From NCBI RefSeq assembly GCF_037996765.1, contig NZ_JBBNAD010000005.1, positions 218,001-282,000 on the forward strand: 64,000 nt of DNA. The letters are read 5' to 3'. The notes under the pieces were generated by a model. The model searched no databases. It saw only the letters and a list, made by a program, of their open reading frames with translations, and was not told where the DNA came from. Shown here in pieces: positions 33,042 to 41,839 of the stretch. Position 1 is the first letter of the stretch. Each line of letters opens with the position of its first letter. Source of the DNA: Bdellovibrio sp. GT3. GTDB taxonomy: Bacteria; Bdellovibrionota; Bdellovibrionia; Bdellovibrionales; Bdellovibrionaceae. Position numbers and translations under genes: made by a program.

Positions 33042-33764
33042 CTAGTTTCGGTTGAATAAAATCAAATAATCTTTAGGACCTGTTTGCTCCAACAAAGTTG
33101 CAAACTTATTTGGTTCCAATTTTTTATGATAAGTTCTGCGGGCGGTGTTTCGGACCATACAGCCAAAAGCACTTGTGCCTGCGGGATCCACAGCTCCCCC
33201 GTCGAAGCATTTTGGTTCAAAATGCTGTTCTTGTTCGCGCGTCACCGGATAGGTGCTGACGCTGAGGCTGGTCACATCCAGCTGATATTCGTTCTTTAAT
33301 TTCCAAACTGGATTCGCTTCCAGCAACTGAGATGAATAAATATTCGGAACGATCACTGCAACACGCAGGCCTTCGGATTGCGCTTTCTTTATGCCCTCCA
33401 CCAGACGAGGCATCTCATCTTTGATGGGAATATAAACAGCCTCACGGAACAATTCCACGTAGGGCAACATCGGTTCAACGATGACCAGGTCATACTTGGA
33501 ACCCGCTTCCTGACTCTTTTCAATGAACCCCTTAACAAGTTCCATTTCTTCAATTTTATTTGGAGTCACACCCAATACGATGACGGGAGCAGCCTTAAGC
33601 TGAGCCTGCAGGTTTTCAAAAACCAAAGCCCCCATGTCCTCAGGTTGAGAAACGTGAGTAAATCCGATTTTAGTCTCTGTTTCAGGACCCACATTCAACT
33701 TAGACATGGCGAAGATACCAAGTGCAATAAGGGCGACTGCGACGATCCAATAAAGATGCTTCAT
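33042..33764 (-). CDS. membrane-anchored periplasmic protein of unknown function
   Basis: 240 residues if started at the ATG at 33764; another ATG at 33797 adds 11 residues before the anchor, and neither has a clear ribosome-binding site. An N-terminal helix (HLYWIVAVALIALGIFAM) anchors a domain with alternating strands and helices (AAPVIVLGVTPNKIEEMELVKGFIEKSQ... YDLVIVEPML... GLRVAVIVPNIYSSQLL), which looks like a Rossmann-type or SGNH-like alpha/beta fold without recognisable catalytic residues. Two Cys late in the chain. Probably cotranscribed with the secreted protein downstream; divergent from the pantothenate operon. Confidence 0.72.
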   Translation of the reverse strand: MKHLYWIVAVALIALGIFAMSKLNVGPETETKIGFTHVSQPEDMGALVFENLQAQLKAAPVIVLGVTPNKIEEMELVKGFIEKSQEAGSKYDLVIVEPMLPYVELFREAVYIPIKDEMPRLVEGIKKAQSEGLRVAVIVPNIYSSQLLEANPVWKLKNEYQLDVTSLSVSTYPVTREQEQHFEPKCFDGGAVDPAGTSAFGCMVRNTARRTYHKKLEPNKFATLLEQTGPKDYLILFNRN

Positions 33765-33886
33765 AGGACTATCGGCGTACCACCCCTGACCCATCATGGC
33801 AAGGCTCGTTGTATTCTGTTAGAATTGTGCTAAGTTGCGATCATTACAGAGGACCCGATCCTAATAAGACAGGTACCTACAAAATT

Positions 33887-34609
33887 ATGGCCAATACTAC
33901 GAATTCTTCGATTAATTTCCTTTTAATTGGCTCTGGCCGAGTTGCCCGCCATTTAGCCCACTATTTTCATCTGTCAAATATCAGCTTTCAAACTTGGGAT
34001 CGTTCACAAGACCCTCATGCATTGCGCGTTAAAGTCGCTGCGGCAACCCATGTTTTACTGGCGATCAGCGATAGCGCATTGCAGGGATTTTACCGGCAAC
34101 ACTTGCTGGGACATGATGACAAAGTCGTCGTGCATTTTTCAGGAGCCCATACTTTCGAAGGTATGATTGCCGCTCATCCGCTGATGACCTTTGGACAGGA
34201 ACTTTACACCCTTGAGTTTTACCGCAAAATTCACTTCACACTGACTGGTGCCAGCAGCTTGGACGAAGCCATGCCGGGTCTCACAAACACTTACTCCTGG
34301 CTCCCTTCGGCACAAAAAGCGCTTTATCATACATACTGTGTGATGGGCGGAAACTTTGTGACTCTGTTGATTGCCAGAATGCTTTCCGGTTTCGCAACCA
34401 TGAAAATCCCGCCAGAAGCGGCTCACCTGTACGTGCAAAAAGTTGTGGAAAATACTTTTGCAAATCCTGATGCTGCTTTGACAGGCCCTCTGGTTCGCAA
34501 GGACGTGGAAACTGTGAAGGCCAATCTTAAAGCACTTGAAAATGATCCGGCTTTGAAAATTTACGAAGCCTTTCTTGAAACTTACTGGCCCGAATACCCG
34601 CAAAAGTGA
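33887..34609 (+). CDS. Rossmann-fold/DUF2520 protein, candidate ketopantoate reductase
   Basis: 240 residues. The NAD(P) loop LLIGSGRVARHLA is at residues 11-23, then a Rossmann half to about 125 with VVVHFSGAHTFEGMIAAHPLMTF, and an all-helical C-terminal half (about 130-235) as in 6-phosphogluconate-dehydrogenase-like enzymes; this is the Rossmann-like plus DUF2520 layout. It is the first gene of an operon with panB, panC, coaBC, coaX and panD, and no panE is present here. An unrelated-looking reductase, PanG, is known to replace PanE in Francisella; I suspect this protein does the same (reduction of ketopantoate to pantoate with NADPH). ATG 33887 chosen because the upstream frame has no start support. 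Confidence 0.82.
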   Translation: MANTTNSSINFLLIGSGRVARHLAHYFHLSNISFQTWDRSQDPHALRVKVAAATHVLLAISDSALQGFYRQHLLGHDDKVVVHFSGAHTFEGMIAAHPLMTFGQELYTLEFYRKIHFTLTGASSLDEAMPGLTNTYSWLPSAQKALYHTYCVMGGNFVTLLIARMLSGFATMKIPPEAAHLYVQKVVENTFANPDAALTGPLVRKDVETVKANLKALENDPALKIYEAFLETYWPEYPQK

Positions 34610-34619
34610 GGGACTAATT

Positions 34620-35417
34620 ATGAAATCCATCCTCGACTTCCAGGAAAAGAAAAATAAGAAGCAAAAGATCTCGATGATCACTTGCTATGACTACACTTTC
34701 GCGACAATCGTGGCCGAAAGCAATATCGACTGCATCCTGGTCGGTGACTCTTTGGCAAACACCATGCATGGATTTCCAACTACACTGCCTGCCACGGTGA
34801 ACATGATGGCGCTACATACAGCCGCTGTGGTTCGTGGTGTTGCTGCGAAAAAATTCGTTGTCGCCGACTTCCCGTTCATGGCCAATCGCAAAGGACTGAC
34901 TGCGACCATGACCGCTGCAGAAAAAATCATGCAAGCCGGGGCCCAAGCCCTGAAGCTTGAGGGCGGGGATGAGTTTACTTATAAAGTGGTTACGCATCTG
35001 GTGAACTCCGGCGTGCCTGTGATGGGTCACTTGGGTTTGACTCCGCAATCCGTGAATCAACTGGGTGGTTTCAAAGTCCAAGGCCGTGATGAAAAAGCTC
35101 AGGCGAAAATCAAAGAACAGGCTTTGCGCCTGCAAGAAGCTGGGGCTTTCTGCGTGGTGCTGGAGTGTGTTCCTTCCGCGCTTGCCGCTGAAATTACCAA
35201 ATCTTTGGATATTCCTACGATTGGTATTGGCGCCGGACCTGATACAGACGGGCAGGTATTGGTTCTTCAGGACATGCTGGGCATGAATCCGGGCTTTAAA
35301 CCTAAGTTTGTTAAAACTTATTTCAATGGCTTTGAAGCGATCAAAGAAGTTTTCAACAATTATCACTCTGAAGTTGAGGCCGTGGACTTCCCGACCGAGA
35401 AAGAGAGCTACTCTTGA
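34620..35417 (+). CDS. panB: 3-methyl-2-oxobutanoate hydroxymethyltransferase
   Basis: 265 residues from ATG 34620. PanB adds a hydroxymethyl group from methylenetetrahydrofolate to ketoisovalerate, giving ketopantoate, the first committed step to vitamin B5. A TIM-barrel with all marks: ITCYDYTFATIVAES, VGDSLANTMHGFPTT (metal-binding Asp), KFVVADFPF, ALKLEGGDE, PVMGHLGLTPQSVNQLGGFKVQGR, FCVVLECVP with catalytic Glu, and TIGIGAGPDTDGQVLVLQDMLG. It follows the DUF2520 gene by ten bases and overlaps panC by four. Confidence 0.97.
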   Translation: MKSILDFQEKKNKKQKISMITCYDYTFATIVAESNIDCILVGDSLANTMHGFPTTLPATVNMMALHTAAVVRGVAAKKFVVADFPFMANRKGLTATMTAAEKIMQAGAQALKLEGGDEFTYKVVTHLVNSGVPVMGHLGLTPQSVNQLGGFKVQGRDEKAQAKIKEQALRLQEAGAFCVVLECVPSALAAEITKSLDIPTIGIGAGPDTDGQVLVLQDMLGMNPGFKPKFVKTYFNGFEAIKEVFNNYHSEVEAVDFPTEKESYS

Positions 35418-36169
35418 TTCAAGTTCTGCGCACTCCGGCTGAATTTAAAGCCTGGAGAAAAAATCAGAAAGGCAGCGTTGGCTTCGTGCCAACCATGGGT
35501 GCTTTGCATTCTGGCCACGAAGAATTGATGAAAAATGCCCGTCGTGAAAATGACGTGGTGGTGCTTTCTATTTTTGTGAATCCCACGCAGTTCAATGATC
35601 CGAAAGACTTTGAAAAGTATCCCCTGACCTGGGATCAGGATTTGAAAATCGCCGAAAACAACAAAGTCGATGCGATTTTTTATCCCCGTTATCCGGATAT
35701 GTATCCTGACGAGTACCGCTATAAAGTTTCTGAAAACACCTACTCGAAACTTTTGGATGGGGCTCACCGTCCGGGCCACTTTGACGGTGTTTTATCTGTT
35801 GTGATGAAGCTGTTTAATGTTGTGGATCCGACGAAGGCTTATTTTGGCGAGAAAGACTTTCAACAGCTTTCATTGATCAAGGGCATGGTTGAAGCCTTCT
35901 TTATGAAGGTGGAGATCGTTCCGGTCGCCACCGTTCGTGAAAGTGATGGCTTGGCCAAGAGCTCGCGCAATCTTTTGCTAACCAAGGAAGAACGCGAGAA
36001 AGCTCCGATTATTTATAAAACTATCACCACTGTGAAATCCGCAGAAGAAGCTACCAAGGCTTTAACTGCCGCAGGATTTGAAGTGGATTACGTGACAGAT
36101 GTTCAAGGGCGCCGATTCGTGGCTGCCCGATTGGGTTCTGTGAGGTTGATTGACAATGTCCAAATCTAA
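35414..36169 (+). CDS. panC: pantothenate synthetase
   Basis: 251 residues. PanC ligates pantoate and beta-alanine with ATP to make pantothenate. Signature stretches: GFVPTMGALHSGHEELM (the HIGH-like nucleotide motif), VVLSIFVNPTQFNDPKDFEKYP, LDGAHRPGHFDGVLSVVMKLFN, KAYFGEKDFQQL and SDGLAKSSRN. The start is the TTG at 35414, formed by the TTGA overlap with the panB stop, with an AAGAGAG-type site upstream. It is about 30 residues shorter at the C-terminus than E. coli PanC but has all active-site segments. The coaBC start lies inside its 3' end. Confidence 0.95.
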   Translation: MIQVLRTPAEFKAWRKNQKGSVGFVPTMGALHSGHEELMKNARRENDVVVLSIFVNPTQFNDPKDFEKYPLTWDQDLKIAENNKVDAIFYPRYPDMYPDEYRYKVSENTYSKLLDGAHRPGHFDGVLSVVMKLFNVVDPTKAYFGEKDFQQLSLIKGMVEAFFMKVEIVPVATVRESDGLAKSSRNLLLTKEEREKAPIIYKTITTVKSAEEATKALTAAGFEVDYVTDVQGRRFVAARLGSVRLIDNVQI

Positions 36170-37433
36170 AGTGCTTTTTATGATGACGGGATCCATTGCG
36201 TGCTACAAGGCATGTCATGTGGTTTCACGTCTGGTGCAAGCAGGTTGCGAAGTTCAGGTGGTGATGACGCCTGCGGCTTTGAAGTTTGTTGGCAATGCCA
36301 CGCTTGAAGGCCTGACCGGCAAACCTGTTGTCAGTGACATGTACTCCCAGGGCAATGTGATGGATCATATTCATCTTATGCGCTGGGCGGATTTGATTTT
36401 GGTGGCCCCGGCGACTGCGAACTTTATAAATAAAGCTGCACAGGGTATCGGTGACGATCTGGTTTCCACTTTGTTCCTGGCCCATGATTTTAAAAAGCCG
36501 TTCCTATTGGCTCCGGCGATGAATACCTCCATGTATCTTCATCCGGTGACGCAAAAGTCATTGGCGTCCTTGAAATCCTACGGCGTGGAAATTCTGGACT
36601 CAGCCTCGGGAATCCTGGCCTGTGGCGAGGAAGGCTACGGCAAGCTTCTGGATCCGGACGAGATTTTAAAAATCACTCTGGCGCATTTACACAAAACTGC
36701 ACCGCTGGCTGAAAACTCAGTTCAAGCTGTGGCTCCCCGTTCTTCCGAACTTTCTAAAATCAAAGTGTTGGTTACAGCAGGCGGAACGCAAGAACCCATC
36801 GACACTGTTCGCACAATCACAAATTTAAGCTCCGGTCGCACCGGCATTGCGCTGGCTGAATACATGAGCCAAATGGGTTTTGATGTGACCTTGATTCAAG
36901 CTCACGGTACCGCTAAGGCCGAACATGTGAACCATCGCGATTTCTTTACAAGCTTTGCCTCGCTGGATTCACAGCTTAAAAAGTACTTATCCGAGCAGGA
37001 ATTCACGCATGTGATTCATGCGGCAGCGGTCAGCGATTACTCGGTGGACTCCATCGAGGTCAATGGTCAACACTACCGCCCTTTGGAAGTTAAAAAAGTC
37101 AGCTCTGATGCGGAAGGCATGACTGTTCATCTGAAACGCAATCACAAGATTGTGGATCGACTGAAAGAGTATTCCAAAAACAAAGATGTTAAAGTCGTGG
37201 CCTTCAAACTGACCAGCCACGCGACCGACGAACAAAAGAAACATGCGGTCGAGAAGCTGTTTAAGGCTTCCCATGCAGACTTCGTTGTTCACAATGATTT
37301 GACTGATATTGATATTATTAAACGCACTCACAAGTTCACCCTGTACAACCATCAAAGCTTTATCGCTTGTGAGAATCTGGATCAGCTGACCAGCGAACTG
37401 ATCCGCGTAATGTTACCGAAGGAAAACCTATGA
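36156..37433 (+). CDS. coaBC: phosphopantothenoylcysteine synthetase/decarboxylase
   Basis: 425 residues. Bifunctional: CoaB joins cysteine to 4'-phosphopantothenate and the FMN-dependent CoaC decarboxylates the product to phosphopantetheine. CoaC domain (1-180): [15 protein letters not shown], the catalytic [23 protein letters not shown] block with His, [11 protein letters not shown], and [15 protein letters not shown] with the active Cys. CoaB domain (about 205-425): [53 protein letters not shown]. The start is ATG 36156, overlapping panC by 14 bases. Ends in an ATGA overlap with coaX. Confidence 0.97.
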   Translation: MSKSKVLFMMTGSIACYKACHVVSRLVQAGCEVQVVMTPAALKFVGNATLEGLTGKPVVSDMYSQGNVMDHIHLMRWADLILVAPATANFINKAAQGIGDDLVSTLFLAHDFKKPFLLAPAMNTSMYLHPVTQKSLASLKSYGVEILDSASGILACGEEGYGKLLDPDEILKITLAHLHKTAPLAENSVQAVAPRSSELSKIKVLVTAGGTQEPIDTVRTITNLSSGRTGIALAEYMSQMGFDVTLIQAHGTAKAEHVNHRDFFTSFASLDSQLKKYLSEQEFTHVIHAAAVSDYSVDSIEVNGQHYRPLEVKKVSSDAEGMTVHLKRNHKIVDRLKEYSKNKDVKVVAFKLTSHATDEQKKHAVEKLFKASHADFVVHNDLTDIDIIKRTHKFTLYNHQSFIACENLDQLTSELIRVMLPKENL

Positions 37434-38200
37434 TCCTATGTCTTGATGTGGGTAATACCCAAATCTTTGCCGGACTCTTTGATAAGGACAAGATGGTCCT
37501 GTCATTCCGTAAGAACTCCAAAAGCGGGGCTTCTTCGGATGAAACCGGTATTTTTCTGCGCACGGCAATCCGTGAAAACGGCTTTGACCCGGCACTGGTA
37601 AAACAAATTGCCATCTGCTCTGTGGTGCCTGAAGTGATCTACTCCCTTCGTGGCGCGTGCATGAAGTATTTCAATATCAATCCTTTTATCCTGCAGGCCG
37701 GGGTTAAAACAGGATTACGCGTGAAGTATCGCAACCCTTCTGAAGTTGGCGCAGACCGCATTGCAAACTCAGTTGCGGGAGCTCATCTCTATCCGAATAA
37801 AAATCTGATCATCGTTGATCTTGGCACAGCAACAACCTTCTGTGCGGTTTCCAAGGAAAAGGACTACTTGGGTGGCTCCATAGTCGCCGGGCTGCGCTTG
37901 TGCATGGAAGCTTTGGAAAGCAAGACAGCCAAGCTACCTTCAGTTGAGATCGTATCCATGCACGAAGCCCTGGGCCGCACCACGATTGAAAGTATTCAGT
38001 CGGGTCTGTACTACGGTCACCTGGGCACTATGAAGGAGATCATTGCGCGAGTGACTCGTGAATGTTTCCCGGATGAACAGCCCTTCGTGATTGGTACTGG
38101 TGGATTCTCATCCCTGTTTGAAAAAGAAAAAGTTTTCGATGCAATTATCCCTGACTTGGTTTTGAAAGGTATGCTGATCTCCCTTCAGCAAAATGCTTAG
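37430..38200 (+). CDS. coaX: type III pantothenate kinase
   Basis: 256 residues. CoaX phosphorylates pantothenate with ATP, the first step from vitamin B5 to CoA; it is not inhibited by CoA and needs a monovalent cation in known members. ASKHA-fold motifs: [15 protein letters not shown] at the N-terminus, [21 protein letters not shown] (the GADR pantothenate/active-site segment), [15 protein letters not shown], and [27 protein letters not shown] closes it. The ATG overlaps the coaBC stop (ATGA). Together with panB, panC, panD and coaBC this gives every step to phosphopantetheine except ketopantoate reduction. Confidence 0.97.
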   Translation: MILCLDVGNTQIFAGLFDKDKMVLSFRKNSKSGASSDETGIFLRTAIRENGFDPALVKQIAICSVVPEVIYSLRGACMKYFNINPFILQAGVKTGLRVKYRNPSEVGADRIANSVAGAHLYPNKNLIIVDLGTATTFCAVSKEKDYLGGSIVAGLRLCMEALESKTAKLPSVEIVSMHEALGRTTIESIQSGLYYGHLGTMKEIIARVTRECFPDEQPFVIGTGGFSSLFEKEKVFDAIIPDLVLKGMLISLQQNA

Positions 38201-38209
38201 AGGTTATTT

Positions 38210-38596
38210 ATGAATATTTCATTGCTTAGAACAAAAATTCACCGCGCAACTGTCACTGAATCTGACTTGAACTATGAAGGCTCCATCAGCATCTGCCCGG
38301 ATCTGATAAAAGCATCCGGTCTGGTCATGAATGAGCGCGTGGATATCTATAACTGCAACAACGGCGCACGATTTTCCACTTACGTGATTTTGGGTAACAA
38401 AGGTGACATCTGCTTAAACGGAGCCGCTGCCCGTCACGTTCAAAAAGGCGATCTGGTTATCATTTGCTCTTATTGTGGTCTTTCCATGGAAGAAGCGAAG
38501 AAATTCGAACCTACAGTTGTATTTGTGAACGAAAAAAACCGCGTAAAAGAAAAACGCGCCGAATCCCACAAAAACAACAAAAAGAAAAAGAAGTAG
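38210..38596 (+). CDS. panD: aspartate 1-decarboxylase
   Basis: 128 residues. PanD decarboxylates aspartate to beta-alanine, the other half of pantothenate. It is made as a proenzyme that self-cleaves at Gly24-Ser25 (seen in NYEGSISIC) to give the pyruvoyl cofactor; Lys9 and the TKIHRATVTESDLNY start match, as do NNGARFSTYVI and CLNGAAARHVQKGDLVIICSY. The C-terminus carries a lysine-rich tail (KNNKKKKK) not present in most PanDs. It is the last gene of the operon, before a terminator. Confidence 0.97.
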   Translation: MNISLLRTKIHRATVTESDLNYEGSISICPDLIKASGLVMNERVDIYNCNNGARFSTYVILGNKGDICLNGAAARHVQKGDLVIICSYCGLSMEEAKKFEPTVVFVNEKNRVKEKRAESHKNNKKKKK

Positions 38597-38620
38597 GTAC
38601 GGCCTTACCTCCTCCAAAAA

Positions 38621-38644
38621 AAATCCCGGGTTTCCCGGGATTTT
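38621..38644. terminator. bidirectional intrinsic terminator
   Basis: AAATCCCGGG (38621-38630), TTT loop, CCCGGGATTT (38634-38643). Ends the pan/coa operon and the convergent DUF523 gene. Confidence 0.85.
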
Positions 38645-38646
38645 AT

Positions 38647-39066
38647 TTAGTCGATGGTCTCTACTTCGATACCTGCAGCCAAAAGCATCTCGGCCAAAAC
38701 GCCATTGCCTTCTTTCAGGTTGCCGCTGTATGAACCGTCATAAATTCGGCCGCAGCCGCACATTGGGGATTTGGATTTTAACATTGCTTCTTTCACACCA
38801 AACTTCAGCGCGATTTCCAAAGCTTTTTCGGCACCGCATTTGTATTCCGCGGTCACGTCTTTGCCGTTCTTATCAATGACCTTGTCACCAATTCTTTCCG
38901 CAGGAGTGCGTGGCGTGGAAAGTCCGCCCATTTCTTCCGGGCAAACAGCGATAGTCATCCCTTCCTCATGGAGGACGGTGACTTCCTCGCGCAGCTGATG
39001 TTTTCCATCATAGCGGCACGGTTTTCCAATTAGGCAGGCTGATACCAGGATCTTTCCTTCGCTCAT
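38647..39066 (-). CDS. DUF523 family protein
   Basis: 139 residues, Cys-rich cytoplasmic protein. The family pattern is clear: VSACLIGKPCRYDG near the N-terminus, VCPEEMGGLSTPRTPAERI in the middle, and KSKSPMCGCGRIYDGSYSGNLKEGNGVLAEMLLAAGIEV at the end. Proteins of this family occur alone or fused to DUF1722; clustered cysteines suggest metal or iron-sulfur binding, but no function is established that I know of. Single gene between two plus-strand operons, sharing a terminator with panD. Confidence 0.93.
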   Translation of the reverse strand: MSEGKILVSACLIGKPCRYDGKHQLREEVTVLHEEGMTIAVCPEEMGGLSTPRTPAERIGDKVIDKNGKDVTAEYKCGAEKALEIALKFGVKEAMLKSKSPMCGCGRIYDGSYSGNLKEGNGVLAEMLLAAGIEVETID

Positions 39067-39136
39067 AAGGGGCTAATATAGCACAGGTTGGCACAAATGA
39101 GGCCTCCCGAGCATATACTGCAGGGTCGTCTAAAGT

Positions 39137-39166
39137 TTGGACAAAGTGTGTCCGTACCTTTAGAAT
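39137..39166 (+). promoter_or_regulatory. sigma70-type promoter placing the start at the ABC-F ATG
   Basis: TTGGAC (39137-39142), 18-base spacer, TAGAAT (39161-39166). The expected transcription start is about 39173, right at the ATG 39175; no ribosome-binding site is present, so the mRNA may be leaderless. Confidence 0.5.
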
Positions 39167-39174
39167 GCCTGCCT

Positions 39175-41007
39175 ATGGGAATTACGTTATTGCAGTTACA
39201 GGATGGGCATAAGGCCTTTGGTGCTAAGGTTCTTTTTGATCAGGCGACTTTCGCGATCAATGAGGGCGAGCACGTGGGGGTTATTGGGCCTAATGGGGCT
39301 GGTAAGACGACCTTGTTTAAGATTCTAGTGGATCAGGAGCATTTGGATTCCGGAATTGTGACTAAGTCTCAGCAGTTGAGACTTGGATATTTGGAACAGG
39401 AATCTGATTGGAATGTTTCCGCGAAGGTCGAAGAGTATCTAGAGCAAAGCTGCATCACGCCCCTATGGGAGTTGAAGCAGTTTGGCTTAAAGCTGGGTCT
39501 GACCGAACGTCACTTTCAATCCCACTTGAAAGAACTGAGCGGCGGCTTCCGCATGCGCGTGAAGTTATTGTACCTGATTGGACAAGAACCAAACCTGCTG
39601 TTACTGGATGAGCCCACGAACTTTTTGGATCTTGAGACCTTGCTGGTTTTGGAAAGCTTTCTGCAAGAGTACAAAGGTGCTTTTCTTTTGATTTCCCATG
39701 ATCGCGAGTTTTTGCGTCGTGTGACGGATCACATTCTGGAAGTTGAAGCCGGAGACATCGTAAAGTTCGCCGGAAATCTGGATGACTACTTTGAACAAAA
39801 AGCAATGCTTGCAGAGCTTTTACAAAAACAAGCCCTGAGCCAAGCGGCTAAAAAGAAATCCATCATGGACTTCGTCACCCGCTTCGGAGCAAAAGCCACC
39901 AAAGCCCGTCAGGCACAATCTCGCCTGAAGGCATTGGAAAAGATGGAAACCATTGAACTTAAAGCAGCGCCAACGCACTCGACGATTCATATCCCGCCGG
40001 CAAGCCCTACCGGAAAAATGATTCTGGAAATTGATGATGCTGATTGTGGTTACGGCGACAAAGTGATCTTGAAGAACGTCACAGTTCGCCTGGAGCGCGG
40101 CAATCACTTGGGTATCGTGGGACTGAATGGCGCTGGTAAATCGACGCTGTTAAAATCCTTGGGCGAGCAGATTCCTTTGCTGCGTGGTTCGATCAAATGG
40201 GGCCATCAGGTAAGCTTATCGTACTTTGCACAACATACGCCCGAGGCATTGAACCCAGAACACACTGTTTTGGAGGCATTGGCCTCCCTGGCCCACAAAG
40301 ACGTGATTCAACAGGATGTTTTGAATATCGCCGGAAGTTTGCTTTTCAGCGGCGATGCCGTTCATAAAAAAGTAAAAGTTCTTTCGGGCGGTGAAAAATC
40401 CCGTGTGGCCTTAGGGCAAATCCTTTTACAGAAGTCACCACTATTGCTTCTGGATGAGCCGACGAATCACTTGGACTTCGACACTGTTGAGGCCTTGACC
40501 GGGGCCCTTGAACGCTATGAAGGCACGATCGTCACTGTCAGCCATGACCGTGGTTTCATTGGTCGTGTGGCGAATAAAATTTTGGAAGTGAATCACGGGC
40601 AGCTGACGCTGTATCCGGGCACTTATGATGAATATGTCTGGAGTTTGCAAAAAGGATTCCTATCCGAGCGTGTGATGACTCCTCAGGATGTGAATCGCGC
40701 GAACGCTGACGGTGGTTCTGCGGAGCCTGCGAAATTCAACTACAAGGAAGAACGCAAGCGGATTGAATTGCAGATCAAAAAAGCGCAAAAACTGATCGAG
40801 GACACGGATAAACGCTTGGCTGTACTGGCAAAAAAGCGTGATGATATGAATGATCAGCTTATTTCAGGAACTGCAGCAAACACTGCAGGCTTGGCCAAGG
40901 ATCTTCACGAAGTCAGCGGACAGATCGAAGATCTGGAGACACAAATGCTTCAGGCCATGGAAGACCAACACACTTTTGAACAGGAACTAAAAAACCTGAT
41001 AGGATAG
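39175..41007 (+). CDS. ABC-F family ATPase (Uup-like)
   Basis: 610 residues from ATG 39175. ABC-F proteins have two ATPase domains and no membrane part; they act on the ribosome or, for Uup, in DNA/ribosome maintenance. Domain one: Walker A GPNGAGKTT, signature LSGGFRMR, Walker B LLLLDEPTNFLD; domain two: GLNGAGKST, LSGGEKSR, LLLLDEPTNHLD. Between them is the usual basic linker (about 215-280, MLAELLQKQALSQAAKKKS). A C-terminal coiled coil (about 535-610, KRIELQIKKAQKLIEDTDKRL...) resembles Uup's DNA-binding tail. The lipoprotein gene starts three bases after the stop. Confidence 0.92.
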   Translation: MGITLLQLQDGHKAFGAKVLFDQATFAINEGEHVGVIGPNGAGKTTLFKILVDQEHLDSGIVTKSQQLRLGYLEQESDWNVSAKVEEYLEQSCITPLWELKQFGLKLGLTERHFQSHLKELSGGFRMRVKLLYLIGQEPNLLLLDEPTNFLDLETLLVLESFLQEYKGAFLLISHDREFLRRVTDHILEVEAGDIVKFAGNLDDYFEQKAMLAELLQKQALSQAAKKKSIMDFVTRFGAKATKARQAQSRLKALEKMETIELKAAPTHSTIHIPPASPTGKMILEIDDADCGYGDKVILKNVTVRLERGNHLGIVGLNGAGKSTLLKSLGEQIPLLRGSIKWGHQVSLSYFAQHTPEALNPEHTVLEALASLAHKDVIQQDVLNIAGSLLFSGDAVHKKVKVLSGGEKSRVALGQILLQKSPLLLLDEPTNHLDFDTVEALTGALERYEGTIVTVSHDRGFIGRVANKILEVNHGQLTLYPGTYDEYVWSLQKGFLSERVMTPQDVNRANADGGSAEPAKFNYKEERKRIELQIKKAQKLIEDTDKRLAVLAKKRDDMNDQLISGTAANTAGLAKDLHEVSGQIEDLETQMLQAMEDQHTFEQELKNLIG

Positions 41008-41009
41008 TT

Positions 41010-41810
41010 ATGAAAAGTCTTGTCTCTTTGCTTTCGATTTCAATTTTACTTTCTGGCTGTGCCAGCCATTTAAAGAAAGATTGTGAAGCAACCAACTGGT
41101 TCCAACATGGCGAAAGCGTAGCCATGCGTGGTGAGTGGCTTTCCTCAGATCCCAAGTTACTGTCCTGCCGCAAAGAAGAAGCGGAAATCAGCGAATCCCA
41201 AGCGGACCAGGGTTTTAAAAGTGGTCGCATCAAATACTGCACCAAAGAAAACTCCTACTTGGTTGGTAAATCCGGCGATCCATTTACTCCGCAATTCTGT
41301 GAAGGCTCTGATGTAAAAACTTTGAGCTCAAGCCACACCAAAGGCATTCGCGACTACTGCGCGAAGAGCAATGGCTTCACTGCAGGCGCATCGGGCAAAA
41401 AGTATCGCAACCTGTGCCCGACGGATTTGGAGACCGGATTCATGACTGAATATAAAAAAGGTCGTTTGAAGTACGTGGAAGCCCAAATAAAAAATGCCGA
41501 AGACCGCCGTCGTGAGTTGGACTACAAGATGAGAATTGCTGTGACAGATGTTCACTCTGCACAAAGCCGCGTAAGCATGCTGCGCAGTCAGCAGTCCGCA
41601 CTTGAATCCCAACGTATATTTGCAAATGACAGCAACAATAAGGCGCTTAAAGACAATATCAACAATCAGATCACGGCCCTTGATTCAGATGTTCGTAATG
41701 CACAATGGAAAGCGAATGACGCCGAAAGAGCAAGAAACAACATCCAGGGAGAAATGGATCGCTTGTCGAAAGAAATCAGCGACTATAGAACCGAAATGGC
41801 GGGACTATAA
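41010..41810 (+). CDS. DUF2799-containing lipoprotein with coiled-coil tail
   Basis: 266 residues. Lipobox LSGC with Cys17. Residues 25-140 carry the DUF2799 pattern of repeated G-x-x-x-G-x-x-x-Y-C blocks (DQGFKSGRIKYCTKENSYLVGKSG, HTKGIRDYCAKSNGFTAGASGKKYRNLCP, FMTEYKKGRLKYVEAQI). The last 120 residues are a coiled coil (EDRRRELDYKMRIAVTDVHSAQSRVSMLRSQQSALE...). Function unknown. Its ATG is three bases after the ABC-F stop, so the two are cotranscribed, an odd pairing of a cytosolic ATPase and an envelope lipoprotein. Confidence 0.88.
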   Translation: MKSLVSLLSISILLSGCASHLKKDCEATNWFQHGESVAMRGEWLSSDPKLLSCRKEEAEISESQADQGFKSGRIKYCTKENSYLVGKSGDPFTPQFCEGSDVKTLSSSHTKGIRDYCAKSNGFTAGASGKKYRNLCPTDLETGFMTEYKKGRLKYVEAQIKNAEDRRRELDYKMRIAVTDVHSAQSRVSMLRSQQSALESQRIFANDSNNKALKDNINNQITALDSDVRNAQWKANDAERARNNIQGEMDRLSKEISDYRTEMAGL

Positions 41811-41811
41811 A

Positions 41812-41839
41812 AAAAGGGGCTTCCAAGCCCCTTTTCTTT
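41812..41839. terminator. bidirectional intrinsic terminator
   Basis: AAAAGGGGCTT (41812-41822), CC, AAGCCCCTTTT (41825-41835), then CTTTT. Between convergent genes. Confidence 0.85.
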
